Shown here one piece after another: positions 50,726-58,905 of a DNA stretch of 64,000 nt. Position numbers and translations under genes: made by a program. The first letter of the stretch is position 1; every line of letters starts with the position of its first letter. Source of the stretch: Bacteroidales bacterium (GTDB taxonomy: Bacteria; Bacteroidota; Bacteroidia; Bacteroidales; JAAYJT01); NCBI GenBank assembly GCA_014860575.1, contig JACZJK010000031.1:1-64000 (forward strand). Direction: 5' to 3'. The notes below the pieces were generated by a model. The model saw only the letters and a list, made by a program, of their open reading frames with translations. It did not search any database and was not told the origin of the DNA.

Positions 50726-52198
50726 ATGACCCCAAAAGCCATCATTATCGGTTCAGGTATTGCAGGGCTTGCCGCTGCCGTGCGTTTGTCAATTAAAGGC
50801 TATTCCGTTGATGTGTTCGAAACCAATGCTTATCCCGGCGGAAAGCTTACACAGTTTACTCAGGGCAATTACCGCTTTGATGCCGGCCCCTCGTTATTTA
50901 CGATGCCTCAATACATGGATGAACTTTTCATTGCTGCCGGCAAGGATCCAAGCAAATATTTCAATTACAGGCGCAAAGATGAATCGTGCCGGTATTTCTG
51001 GGATGATGGAACAAGGCTTACAGCATGGGCAGAACAGGAAAAGTTTGCTGCCGAAGTTGAGGAAAAATTAAGCGTAAAAGCAGACGTTGTGATCAAAAAG
51101 CTTAATAAAAGTAGGCTGATGTACGAACTCGCAGGCCGGACTTTCCTTGAAAAACCACTGAACCGCTTTTCGACCTGGATAAACAAGGATATAATCAAGC
51201 CCCTCTTCAATCTGCACAAGCTGGGTCTGTTCAGCACCATGCACCAGGATAATGCTGAAATTCTTGGTGATCCAAAACTTGTGCAGATGTTCGACCGCTA
51301 TGCAACTTATAATGGTTCGGACCCTTACCGGGCGCCGGGTGTTCTCAATATAATTCCGCATTTTGAACACGGAATCGGAACTTTTCATCCGGTCAACGGC
51401 ATGCATGATATTACGGAAAGCCTTTTTAGGCTTGCAAAAGATCTGGGTGTTGTTTTTCATTTCAACGAGAAGGTTGAAGAAATCATCGTTGAAAATAATC
51501 GTGTAACCGGTGTTCGAACAAATACACAAACCATTTTAGCTGAGTTGGTGGTTTCTAACATGGACGTAGCTCCAACCTATCGCAGGCTATTGGCTCAGCA
51601 ACAAGCGCCTGAGCGAATCCTGAAGCAGGAAAGGTCAAGTTCTGCATTGATTTTCTTTTGGGGAATCAGGAAAACATTCGCTGAATTGGGCTTGCACAAT
51701 ATCTTTTTCAGCAAAGATTACAAAAAGGAATTTGCAGACATTTTTAAAGGCAGGGTTCCTGCCGATGATCCAACTGTTTATGTGAACATCACTTCAAAAG
51801 ACGTTCGTGCCGATGCACCGGCTGGCTGCGAAAACTGGTTCGTAATGGTGAACGTTCCTGAAGATAAAGGGCACGAATGGCACACGCTGATACCGCTATA
51901 CCGTTCTGAAATATTCCGGAAATTGAACCAGATATTGAAAGTTGATTTGCAGGAATTTATTGAAAATGAGAGTACGCTTACTCCGCATGATATTGAAATT
52001 AAGACTTCCTCGTTAGGAGGATCGCTTTACGGAACAAACTCAAATAACCGTTTTGCTGCATTTTTAAGGCATGCCAATAAAAGCAGTCGCATTGGCGGCT
52101 TGTATTTTTGTGGCGGAAGTGTGCACCCAGGTGGCGGGATTCCATTATGTTTGTTATCGGCTAAAATTGTTTCAGAAATCTGTCCGCAACCGTCATGA
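50726..52198 (+). CDS. CrtI-type carotenoid desaturase (phytoene desaturase or CrtD)
   Basis: 490 aa. The FAD-binding Rossmann motif IIIGSGIAGLAAAVRLSIKGYSVDVFE is at residues 5-31, followed by PGGKLTQFTQGNYRFDAGPSLFTMP, typical of the CrtI family. The C-terminal GLYFCGGSVHPGGGIPLCLLSAKIV motif is intact. It introduces double bonds into phytoene, or acts later as hydroxycarotenoid 3,4-desaturase (CrtD). The adjacent hydratase gene cruF favours the CrtD role. It overlaps cruF by 4 nt (ATGA). No phytoene synthase (crtB) is in the window. Confidence 0.88.
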   Translation: MTPKAIIIGSGIAGLAAAVRLSIKGYSVDVFETNAYPGGKLTQFTQGNYRFDAGPSLFTMPQYMDELFIAAGKDPSKYFNYRRKDESCRYFWDDGTRLTAWAEQEKFAAEVEEKLSVKADVVIKKLNKSRLMYELAGRTFLEKPLNRFSTWINKDIIKPLFNLHKLGLFSTMHQDNAEILGDPKLVQMFDRYATYNGSDPYRAPGVLNIIPHFEHGIGTFHPVNGMHDITESLFRLAKDLGVVFHFNEKVEEIIVENNRVTGVRTNTQTILAELVVSNMDVAPTYRRLLAQQQAPERILKQERSSSALIFFWGIRKTFAELGLHNIFFSKDYKKEFADIFKGRVPADDPTVYVNITSKDVRADAPAGCENWFVMVNVPEDKGHEWHTLIPLYRSEIFRKLNQILKVDLQEFIENESTLTPHDIEIKTSSLGGSLYGTNSNNRFAAFLRHANKSSRIGGLYFCGGSVHPGGGIPLCLLSAKIVSEICPQPS

Positions 52199-52845
52199 AA
52201 TTTCTTCAAAACCGATTCCAGCTTAGCCTGTTTCTTCTTATAGTTATTTATACTGTAGGTATAGTAACTGTTTTGCTCGGCAATGCTGATGATCTGATGA
52301 AACTTACGCCATTCAACCTGTTGTTTGCATCCGGTATTTTGTTGTACAATGCCGAAGGGATCAGCCGCAGGTACATTGCATGGTTTGCAGTTATCGCCGT
52401 TTCCGGATATGTGATTGAACTAATCGGAATCATTACAGGAATTATTTTCGGCGAGTATGCATATGGCTCAGGATTAGGGCTCAAACTATTTGATGTACCC
52501 CTGATCATTGGCCTGAACTGGGCAATCCTTGTATTTGCAACCGCAGCGCTCGTGCAACAGTTTTCATGGCCCTTATGGCTGAAAGCAGCAGTTGCAGCTA
52601 CGCTGATGGTTGCCTATGACTTATTTCTCGAACCCGTTGCCATCCACTTTGATTTCTGGACCTGGGCCGGAGGTTCGATACCTCTGCAAAACTATGCAGC
52701 ATGGTGGCTCATTGCTTTCCTGATGCTACTGGGCACATTCAAGTTTGTGGCTAACCTTAAGAACCGCCTGGCGGCTTATGTAATTGCAATACAAACGCTG
52801 TTTTTTATCATTCTGATCCTGAACCAGGATCTATCAATCGGTTGA
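52195..52845 (+). CDS. cruF: Carotenoid 1',2'-hydratase (CruF-like)
   Basis: 216 aa with about seven TM helices (LSLFLLIVIYTVGIVTVLLG, YIAWFAVIAVSGYVIELIGIITG, VPLIIGLNWAILVFATAALV, WLIAFLMLLGTFKFV, YVIAIQTLFFIILILN). The acidic/aromatic loop AYDLFLEPVAIHFDFWTWAGGSIPLQNYAAWW and IELIGIITGIIFGEYAYG are typical of the carotenoid biosynthesis (CruF/DUF422) family. It adds water to the 1,2 double bond of carotenoids, on the way to myxol- or saproxanthin-type products. It lies between desaturase and cyclase genes. Confidence 0.88.
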   Translation: MKFLQNRFQLSLFLLIVIYTVGIVTVLLGNADDLMKLTPFNLLFASGILLYNAEGISRRYIAWFAVIAVSGYVIELIGIITGIIFGEYAYGSGLGLKLFDVPLIIGLNWAILVFATAALVQQFSWPLWLKAAVAATLMVAYDLFLEPVAIHFDFWTWAGGSIPLQNYAAWWLIAFLMLLGTFKFVANLKNRLAAYVIAIQTLFFIILILNQDLSIG

Positions 52846-52862
52846 AATAATTCCAGCCAACT

Positions 52863-53573
52863 ATGGACAGATTATATCTTTACATCAATATCTTCACCAT
52901 CGCTGCTCCTTTGCTGTTGAGTTTCGACAAAAAGGTAGCATTCTACAAAGATTGGAAATACCTGTTCCCGGCCATTCTTATTATGGCTGTAGTTTTCATT
53001 GGCAAAGATGCCATTTTTGCTTCGCTTGGAATTTGGGGTTTTAATGATGAATACCTCATTGGAGTGCGCATGCTCGGACTGCCGATTGAAGAGTGGATGT
53101 TTTTCATCACTGTGCCATATGCCTGCGTTTTCATTTATGCCTGCCTGGTTGCTTACCTGAAGGTTGACCCGCTTAAAAACATTCACCGGCCTTTTCTTTT
53201 CATCCTTAGCATCACATTGCTACTTGTTGGCATCATCTATTTCAACAGGCTTTATACTTCCATCATTTTCATTGCCACAGCCTTGCTGATTCTGTATAAT
53301 CTTTATCGGCGTCAACCCTGGCTGAGTATGTTCCTGCTCTCCTATTTTGTCTCCATTATCCCGTTTTTCCTGGTCAATGGAATTTTGACAGGCAGTTTTA
53401 TTGAAAGCCCGGTGGTTTGGTACGACCCGTCTCAGAACCTGGGAATCCGCCTGTTCACGATCCCAATCGAAGACACAATTTACAATCTGATGATGCTGAT
53501 GATGACGGTGCAGTTGATGGAAGCATTTAAAGGCATTAATTCAAAATTCAAAATTCAAAGCCCTAAGCTCTAA
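52863..53573 (+). CDS. Lycopene cyclase (CrtYcd type), repeat-derived C-terminus
   Basis: 236 aa with two copies of the three-helix lycopene cyclase domain. Each repeat has the PIEEWMFFITVP (about 75-86) or PIEDTIYNLMM (about 200-210) signature. It closes the ends of lycopene to beta-ionone rings. The first 222 residues end in MEAFKGI. The remaining tail NSKFKIQSPKL is encoded by the low-complexity string ttcaaaattcaaaattcaaa (53537-53556), so a dispersed repeat seems to have replaced the original 3' end. The gap to cruF is 17 nt; the three genes form an operon. Confidence 0.88.
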   Translation: MDRLYLYINIFTIAAPLLLSFDKKVAFYKDWKYLFPAILIMAVVFIGKDAIFASLGIWGFNDEYLIGVRMLGLPIEEWMFFITVPYACVFIYACLVAYLKVDPLKNIHRPFLFILSITLLLVGIIYFNRLYTSIIFIATALLILYNLYRRQPWLSMFLLSYFVSIIPFFLVNGILTGSFIESPVVWYDPSQNLGIRLFTIPIEDTIYNLMMLMMTVQLMEAFKGINSKFKIQSPKL

Positions 53574-53600
53574 GCCCCAAGCTCAAAGTTCAAAATTCAA
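53534..53600. repeat. ttcaaaattc repeat overlapping a gene end
   Basis: Degenerate units attcaaaattcaaagccc and ctaagctctaagccccaagc, then aaagttcaaaattcaag. The first 40 nt are inside the lycopene cyclase frame. Same family as the strings at 5761-5864 and 22985-23045. Confidence 0.6.
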
Positions 53601-53696
53601 GACTGAGCCACATTTCGGATTTTCTTCCTTTCTCACGGTTTGTGTATTTTTGGCGAAAATTCTGCCTGATGGAAGTTTATAAATCCTAAGAAAACG

Positions 53697-54998
53697 ATGA
53701 CCAAAAACAACTTCACTCCTACTCAGTACAAACTAAAATCTATTGCATCAGGAAAAGTATTTGACGATAGCGGCTGGCTGCTTGAAGCGCCCGGCGAAGA
53801 AACTCCGTCGCTTATAAGAGCTGAATACGAAAACCCCCAGCTCCATCTGCTGGATGAAAATTATGGCCTGTACAAATTCGCCTCATGGTTGCCCGTAAAG
53901 AGACTGCTCATGGGCTCATCAGCGCCTGTAACCTATAAAAGTGAAGGACTTGCCAATGTATTAGGCCTGAAAAACCTCTATATAACTTTCAGCGGTTACT
54001 GGCCCGAGCGCGGCGCTATGATGAAAACATGCTCCTTTAAAGAAACCGAGGCTTTTTCGGTTTGTGGTCGCATGAACGATGCAGAAAAAAAAGTGCTGGT
54101 TGTTGCATCTGCTGGCAATACCGCCCGTTCGTTTGCCCGTGTTTGTTCTGATAATAACATACCGCTGTTGTTGTGCATGCCCGAAGACAATATCGGAAGC
54201 ATGTGGTTCGACAGCCCGATCAGCGACAATGTAAAACTCATTGTTACCAGCCGGGGCAGCGATTATTTTGATGCCATCCATCTTGCGAACCTTGCCTGCT
54301 GCAGTCCATATTTTATTGCTGAGGGCGGCGCAAAAAATATTGCCCGCCGCGATGGAATGGGAACAACGGTTTTATCCGCAGCTACCAAAATCGGAAGTAT
54401 TCCTGAGTACTATTTCCAGGCTATTGGCAGCGGCACAGGAGCAATAGCAGCATGGGAAGCTAACCTACGATTAATTAATGATGGCCGCTTTGGTACTGTG
54501 ATGATGAAGCTCATGGTTTCGCAAAACGAACCCTTCCTCCCGATTTATGATGCCTGGAAAGCCGGTTCACGCCATATATTGCCGCTTAATGACAACCTGG
54601 CCCGCAAGCAGGCAGCACAGATCAACGCCAAAGTACTGAGCAACCGCAAACCTCCATACGGCATTGCGGGTGGTTTATATAATGCACTCACAGAGAGCGG
54701 TGGCAACGTGCTCAAAGCATCGAATAAGGAAGCTGCCAAAGCGGCTTCGCTTTTTCTGCAAACCGAAGGCATTGATATCCACCCCGCTGCAGCTGTTGCA
54801 ACCGCCTCTCTCATTAAAGAAAAAATTGAGAACCGATTGCCGGCAGAAGCGTTGATTATGCTCAATATCACGGGCGGTGGCGAAGAACGCTTCAAACAAG
54901 ATAAAACATTGTCTTATTTGGAACCTTCAATGCATTTTGAACTGGGATTTTCAGAAAAAGAGGTAGTGGATACCATCAATAAGTTGTTCGGGTTCTGA
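53697..54998 (+). CDS. Cysteate synthase-like PLP enzyme (threonine synthase fold)
   Basis: 433 aa. The fold-type II PLP pattern is visible: the phosphopyridoxal-lysine in GAMMKTCSFKETEAFSV, the phosphate cradle in VVASAGNTARSFARVCSDNN, and the QAIGSGTGAIAAWEAN glycine loop. The overall type matches proteins annotated as cysteate synthase rather than threonine synthase. Cysteate synthase makes L-cysteate from O-phosphoserine and sulfite. In Bacteroidota, cysteate is the head-group precursor of sulfonolipids (capnine). Neither downstream gene is a cysteate acyltransferase, so the pathway role is inferred. A -7-like box TATTTTTG is at 53645-53652. Confidence 0.78.
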   Translation: MTKNNFTPTQYKLKSIASGKVFDDSGWLLEAPGEETPSLIRAEYENPQLHLLDENYGLYKFASWLPVKRLLMGSSAPVTYKSEGLANVLGLKNLYITFSGYWPERGAMMKTCSFKETEAFSVCGRMNDAEKKVLVVASAGNTARSFARVCSDNNIPLLLCMPEDNIGSMWFDSPISDNVKLIVTSRGSDYFDAIHLANLACCSPYFIAEGGAKNIARRDGMGTTVLSAATKIGSIPEYYFQAIGSGTGAIAAWEANLRLINDGRFGTVMMKLMVSQNEPFLPIYDAWKAGSRHILPLNDNLARKQAAQINAKVLSNRKPPYGIAGGLYNALTESGGNVLKASNKEAAKAASLFLQTEGIDIHPAAAVATASLIKEKIENRLPAEALIMLNITGGGEERFKQDKTLSYLEPSMHFELGFSEKEVVDTINKLFGF

Positions 54999-55392
54999 AA
55001 TGCCTGTTGATCTAATAACTGAAATTGTAAAGTTCTTTTACAAGCCGCGAACTTTAAATATTTAGACAGATTTCACCCCTAACAGCCCGGAAACAATTAC
55101 TACTGTTCCAACATCAACGTTTTCAAGCGGATGTTTCACAAAATCCTACGGCTATTTCTCGCATTTTATTCATGCATAGAATTCTTATTGGCGTATTAAC
55201 TCAAAGGCCAACTGAATTAATCCTTACTTTAGCAAGCTCGTTTTCAGAGTTTAAATACAAATTCTGCACATCCCTGATACAGCTCTGATCAAGAGTATTT
55301 TTAGCACTGGTACTCATGCGGCCTCAGTTTCCTGAAACCCGCTCTCCTGCTTGACAGGCAGAGCAAGTTTTGGATTATACCACATAATAATT
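54999..55392. other. Spacer without recognised gene
   Basis: 394 nt, no open frame with coding character. An upstream in-frame TTG at 55351 is not a likely start for the next gene. A short inverted repeat (ctgcttgacaggcag, about 55347-55362) is present. Confidence 0.4.
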
Positions 55393-58300
55393 ATGACACA
55401 AAAAAAGGACATACAGGAAAGGACTAAAATCAGCAAAAAAAAGCCATCCAATGAGGACTTTGGCGCCGGTTTGGTTTTAGGTGAGCAAACTGAATGTCAG
55501 AAACTCAGGGATGAATCAGACATTACTGAAAGCAATTACCGTGAAATTTTAAATTCAACCAATGAAGCCATTTTTATAATTGATGCTGGCACTGGTTTGA
55601 TCACAAATGTGAATGAATCCATGCTGCTTCTTTTCGGTTATGATAGCAATGAAGAAGTATTCAAAGGTAATATTGGCGACTTAAGCGCCAACACAGGTTC
55701 CTTTACCGAAAAGGTGGCCCAGGCCCATGTAAAAAACGCCATTTATGAAGGCCCTCAGGTTTTTGATTGGCTCGCGAAAAAGAAGAACGGCGAAAGTTTT
55801 TGGGTAGAAGTTTCTTTGAAAAAAGCTGAAATCGGAGGGAAAGGCAGGGTAGTGGCCGTTGTGAGAGATATCACGGCAAGAAAACATGCTGAGGAAGAAC
55901 TTCTGAAAAGCCATGAAACACAGCAGATGTTGCGTACTATCCTTGATACTATTCAAGTAAGGGTGTTCTGGAAAGACAGGAATTCTGTTTACCTGGGCTG
56001 CAATAAACCATTTGCCATAGATGCCGGTTATAACGACCCAAATGAAATCATTGGCAAGACAGATTTCGATACATGTTGGTCAGCACAAGCCAAACTTTAT
56101 CGCGCAGATGACCTGAAAGTTATTGAAAATAATCAAGCAAAACTGAATTTTGAAGAACCACAAACTTCACCGGATGGTAGCATCATCTTTATAAGAACCA
56201 ATAAAACACCCCTGGTAAATACCGATGGAGAAGTAATTGGAATATTGGGCACTTTCGAGGACATTACTGAAAAAAAACTTACTGATGAACTTATTCGAAG
56301 CAACGAAATTCGTTATCGTTCACTTATCGAAAACGCTCCTGATAGCATCGTGCTATTGAATGAGGACTCCAGGTTCACCTATGTGAGCCCATCTGTTACC
56401 CGTACGCTGGGTTATACCATTGACGATGCAAAGGATCTTCACCCGGATGACATTACTCACCCGGATGATCTGCCGGCTGTTCATACAGCCATGGGTGAGC
56501 TTCTTACACAGCCCGGGAAAACGATGTGCATACAATACCGGCTTTTGCATAAAAATGGTACATGGAGATGGTTGGAAAGCACCATTACGAACCTGTTTCA
56601 CAATCCTGTTATCGAATCCCTGGTTTTCAATTTCCGGGATATAACCAAGCAGGTGGAAGGTGAGGAAGAGAGGCAAAGGTATGTGCTTGCACTCGAGGAA
56701 AGCGAAAAAAAATACAAGACCTTGTTCGAGAGTGCTAACGATGCAATATTCCTGATGACCGAAGATGTTTTTATAGATTGCAATTCAAGGACTGAAGAGT
56801 TGTTTCGCTGCAGCCGCAATGAAATTATCGGATGCAAACCTTATGAATTCTCTCCTGAAAAACAGCCGGATGGAAAGGATTCTAAAGCTAAAGCCTTAAA
56901 GTACATACAGCAGGCGCTTGCTGACAAACCTCAGTTTTTTGAATGGCAGCACAAAACTACCGATGGCAGCTTGTTTTATGCCGAAGTGGCGCTGAATCAT
57001 GTCATTCTTGAAGGAACCTCAATGCTGCAAGCCATCGTAAGAGATATCTCTGACCGCAAACGGGCTGAGCATATAACAAAAATGCAATACCGGATCGCAA
57101 ACGCAATGGTTACCGCCAGGAATTTAGGCGATCTTTTTGAAATTGTCAGAACTGAGCTGGGGTCCATCATTGAGGCAAACAATTTTTATATCGTATTTTA
57201 TGATGAAACCACCGGATTACTGACTTCACCCTTTGGAAAAGACGAAAAAGAGAATACTCCGCACTGGCCTGCAGAAAAATCACTTACAGGCAAGGTAATC
57301 AAGGAAATGAAATCATTACTGATTGGCAGAACGGCAATTCTCAAACATGCTGAAGACGGGGAGATCATCCTTCATGGCACTTGTGCTGAATCATGGCTTG
57401 GTGTACCACTAAGTATTGCAAACATCGCAAAAGGGGCAATTGTGGTTCAAAGTTATCATGACCCAAACGCATACAACCAGGCAAGTATCGAGCTCATGGA
57501 ACTTATAGCAAACCAATTGAGTGTGTATATTGATAAAATCAATCAGGAGAAAGAACTGTTGGCAGCCAAGGTAAAAGCCGAAGAAAGCGATCATTTGAAA
57601 ACATCATTTCTTAACAACATGAGTCATGAAATCAGGACTCCCCTGAATGGAATTCTCGGTTTCACGAATTTGCTTACCGACACTGGAATTTCTCACGAAG
57701 AGCGTGAATATTACGCCCGCATCATCAACCAAAGCAGCAATCAACTTCTTTCCATCATTGACGATATCATTAATATTTCCACTATCGAAGCCGGCCAGGA
57801 AAAGTTAAATGAAGCAGAGACAGATGTTAATGGACTCATGAAATTCCTTTACGACCAGTTTGCAAACAAGGTAGATAGTGAACACGTGTTGCTGAATTAT
57901 CATTCGCATGTTGACCCGCAAGCGGCAATTGTTTTTACTGATAAAACCAAGCTTATACAAATACTTTCGAACCTGATAGGGAATGCGATAAAGTTTACCG
58001 AGAAAGGAATGATTGAATTTCAATGCCAGGTAAGGGAAGGAAAGCTGCTTTTTTACGTTGAAGACAGCGGTATTGGCATTGATCCAAAATATCACGAATT
58101 GATCTTTGAACGCTTCAGACAGGCTGCTACCGACCGTAGCCGCGAATACGGCGGTAATGGACTGGGTTTGGCTATTTCAAAGGCCTATGTCAATTTGTTG
58201 GGTGGCGAAATCCGGGTAGAATCAACTCCCGGACAAGGAGCGCGATTCTCATTCACCATTGCATATAAGCCTGTAAAACCAATGGTTCAGAAAAAAGAAA

Positions 58301-58698
58301 CCATTACAGGTTCTGTTCAGAACCTGAAAAAGGCAACTACCATTTTATACGCTGAGGATGAATACAGCAATTTCATCCTGGTAGATATCTTACTAAAATA
58401 CAGCAATTTTGAAGTTATGCATGTTACCACCGGCAGAGGTGCTGTTGAAGCATGCCGTAAGAACCCAGCCATTGACCTGGTATTGATGGATTTGAAAATG
58501 CCGGATTTGAATGGTTTTGAAGCCACACGCATCATTAAAAAAGAAAGACCCGGCCTGCCAGTGATTGCGCTGACTGCCTATGCCCTTGGCGGTGACAGGG
58601 AAAAAGCAATAGAGGCTGGCTGCGATGATTACATCTCCAAGCCGTTGAAGAAAGAAACGCTGATGCAATCCATAATGAAATTATTACAAAATGCATAA
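55393..58698 (+). CDS. Hybrid sensor histidine kinase with multiple PAS, GAF and receiver domains
   Basis: 1101 aa from ATG 55393. Four PAS domains follow each other (about 55-175, 185-300, 305-425, 440-560), with PAC endings such as RDITARKHAEEEL and DISDRKRAEH. A GAF domain (about 565-720: NNFYIVFYDETTGLLTSPFG, GVPLSIANIAKGAIVVQSYHD) precedes HisKA with the phospho-acceptor His in NNMSHEIRTPLNGILGF. An HATPase domain (NLIGNAIKFTEKG, DSGIGIDPKY, GGNGLGLAISKAYV) and a C-terminal receiver (YAEDE, LVLMDLKMPDLNG with the acceptor Asp, ISKPLKKE) complete it. There are no TM helices, so it senses a cytoplasmic or diffusible signal. Its GAF domain closely resembles one in the next gene. Confidence 0.92.
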   Translation: MTQKKDIQERTKISKKKPSNEDFGAGLVLGEQTECQKLRDESDITESNYREILNSTNEAIFIIDAGTGLITNVNESMLLLFGYDSNEEVFKGNIGDLSANTGSFTEKVAQAHVKNAIYEGPQVFDWLAKKKNGESFWVEVSLKKAEIGGKGRVVAVVRDITARKHAEEELLKSHETQQMLRTILDTIQVRVFWKDRNSVYLGCNKPFAIDAGYNDPNEIIGKTDFDTCWSAQAKLYRADDLKVIENNQAKLNFEEPQTSPDGSIIFIRTNKTPLVNTDGEVIGILGTFEDITEKKLTDELIRSNEIRYRSLIENAPDSIVLLNEDSRFTYVSPSVTRTLGYTIDDAKDLHPDDITHPDDLPAVHTAMGELLTQPGKTMCIQYRLLHKNGTWRWLESTITNLFHNPVIESLVFNFRDITKQVEGEEERQRYVLALEESEKKYKTLFESANDAIFLMTEDVFIDCNSRTEELFRCSRNEIIGCKPYEFSPEKQPDGKDSKAKALKYIQQALADKPQFFEWQHKTTDGSLFYAEVALNHVILEGTSMLQAIVRDISDRKRAEHITKMQYRIANAMVTARNLGDLFEIVRTELGSIIEANNFYIVFYDETTGLLTSPFGKDEKENTPHWPAEKSLTGKVIKEMKSLLIGRTAILKHAEDGEIILHGTCAESWLGVPLSIANIAKGAIVVQSYHDPNAYNQASIELMELIANQLSVYIDKINQEKELLAAKVKAEESDHLKTSFLNNMSHEIRTPLNGILGFTNLLTDTGISHEEREYYARIINQSSNQLLSIIDDIINISTIEAGQEKLNEAETDVNGLMKFLYDQFANKVDSEHVLLNYHSHVDPQAAIVFTDKTKLIQILSNLIGNAIKFTEKGMIEFQCQVREGKLLFYVEDSGIGIDPKYHELIFERFRQAATDRSREYGGNGLGLAISKAYVNLLGGEIRVESTPGQGARFSFTIAYKPVKPMVQKKETITGSVQNLKKATTILYAEDEYSNFILVDILLKYSNFEVMHVTTGRGAVEACRKNPAIDLVLMDLKMPDLNGFEATRIIKKERPGLPVIALTAYALGGDREKAIEAGCDDYISKPLKKETLMQSIMKLLQNA

Positions 58699-58905
58699 GC
58701 ATAAAACTAAAAACAAGGAATCCAGGTAAGCTGTGGCCAAATCATAGTGAGATATCTGGTCCCCGAAAACGAAGTAAAGATTATAATTCAATGATAAATC
58801 ATTTAGATTGTTCATTCAGTGCATGCTTCAGGCATACTCAGCGCCGCTTGACTATGATTTATCAGATTTTAAAAACAATTTTTGATTATTTTAATGCATT
58901 CAGAT
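58699..58905. other. Spacer between the two large sensors
   Basis: 207 nt without recognised gene; no clear promoter or terminator was seen. Confidence 0.35.
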
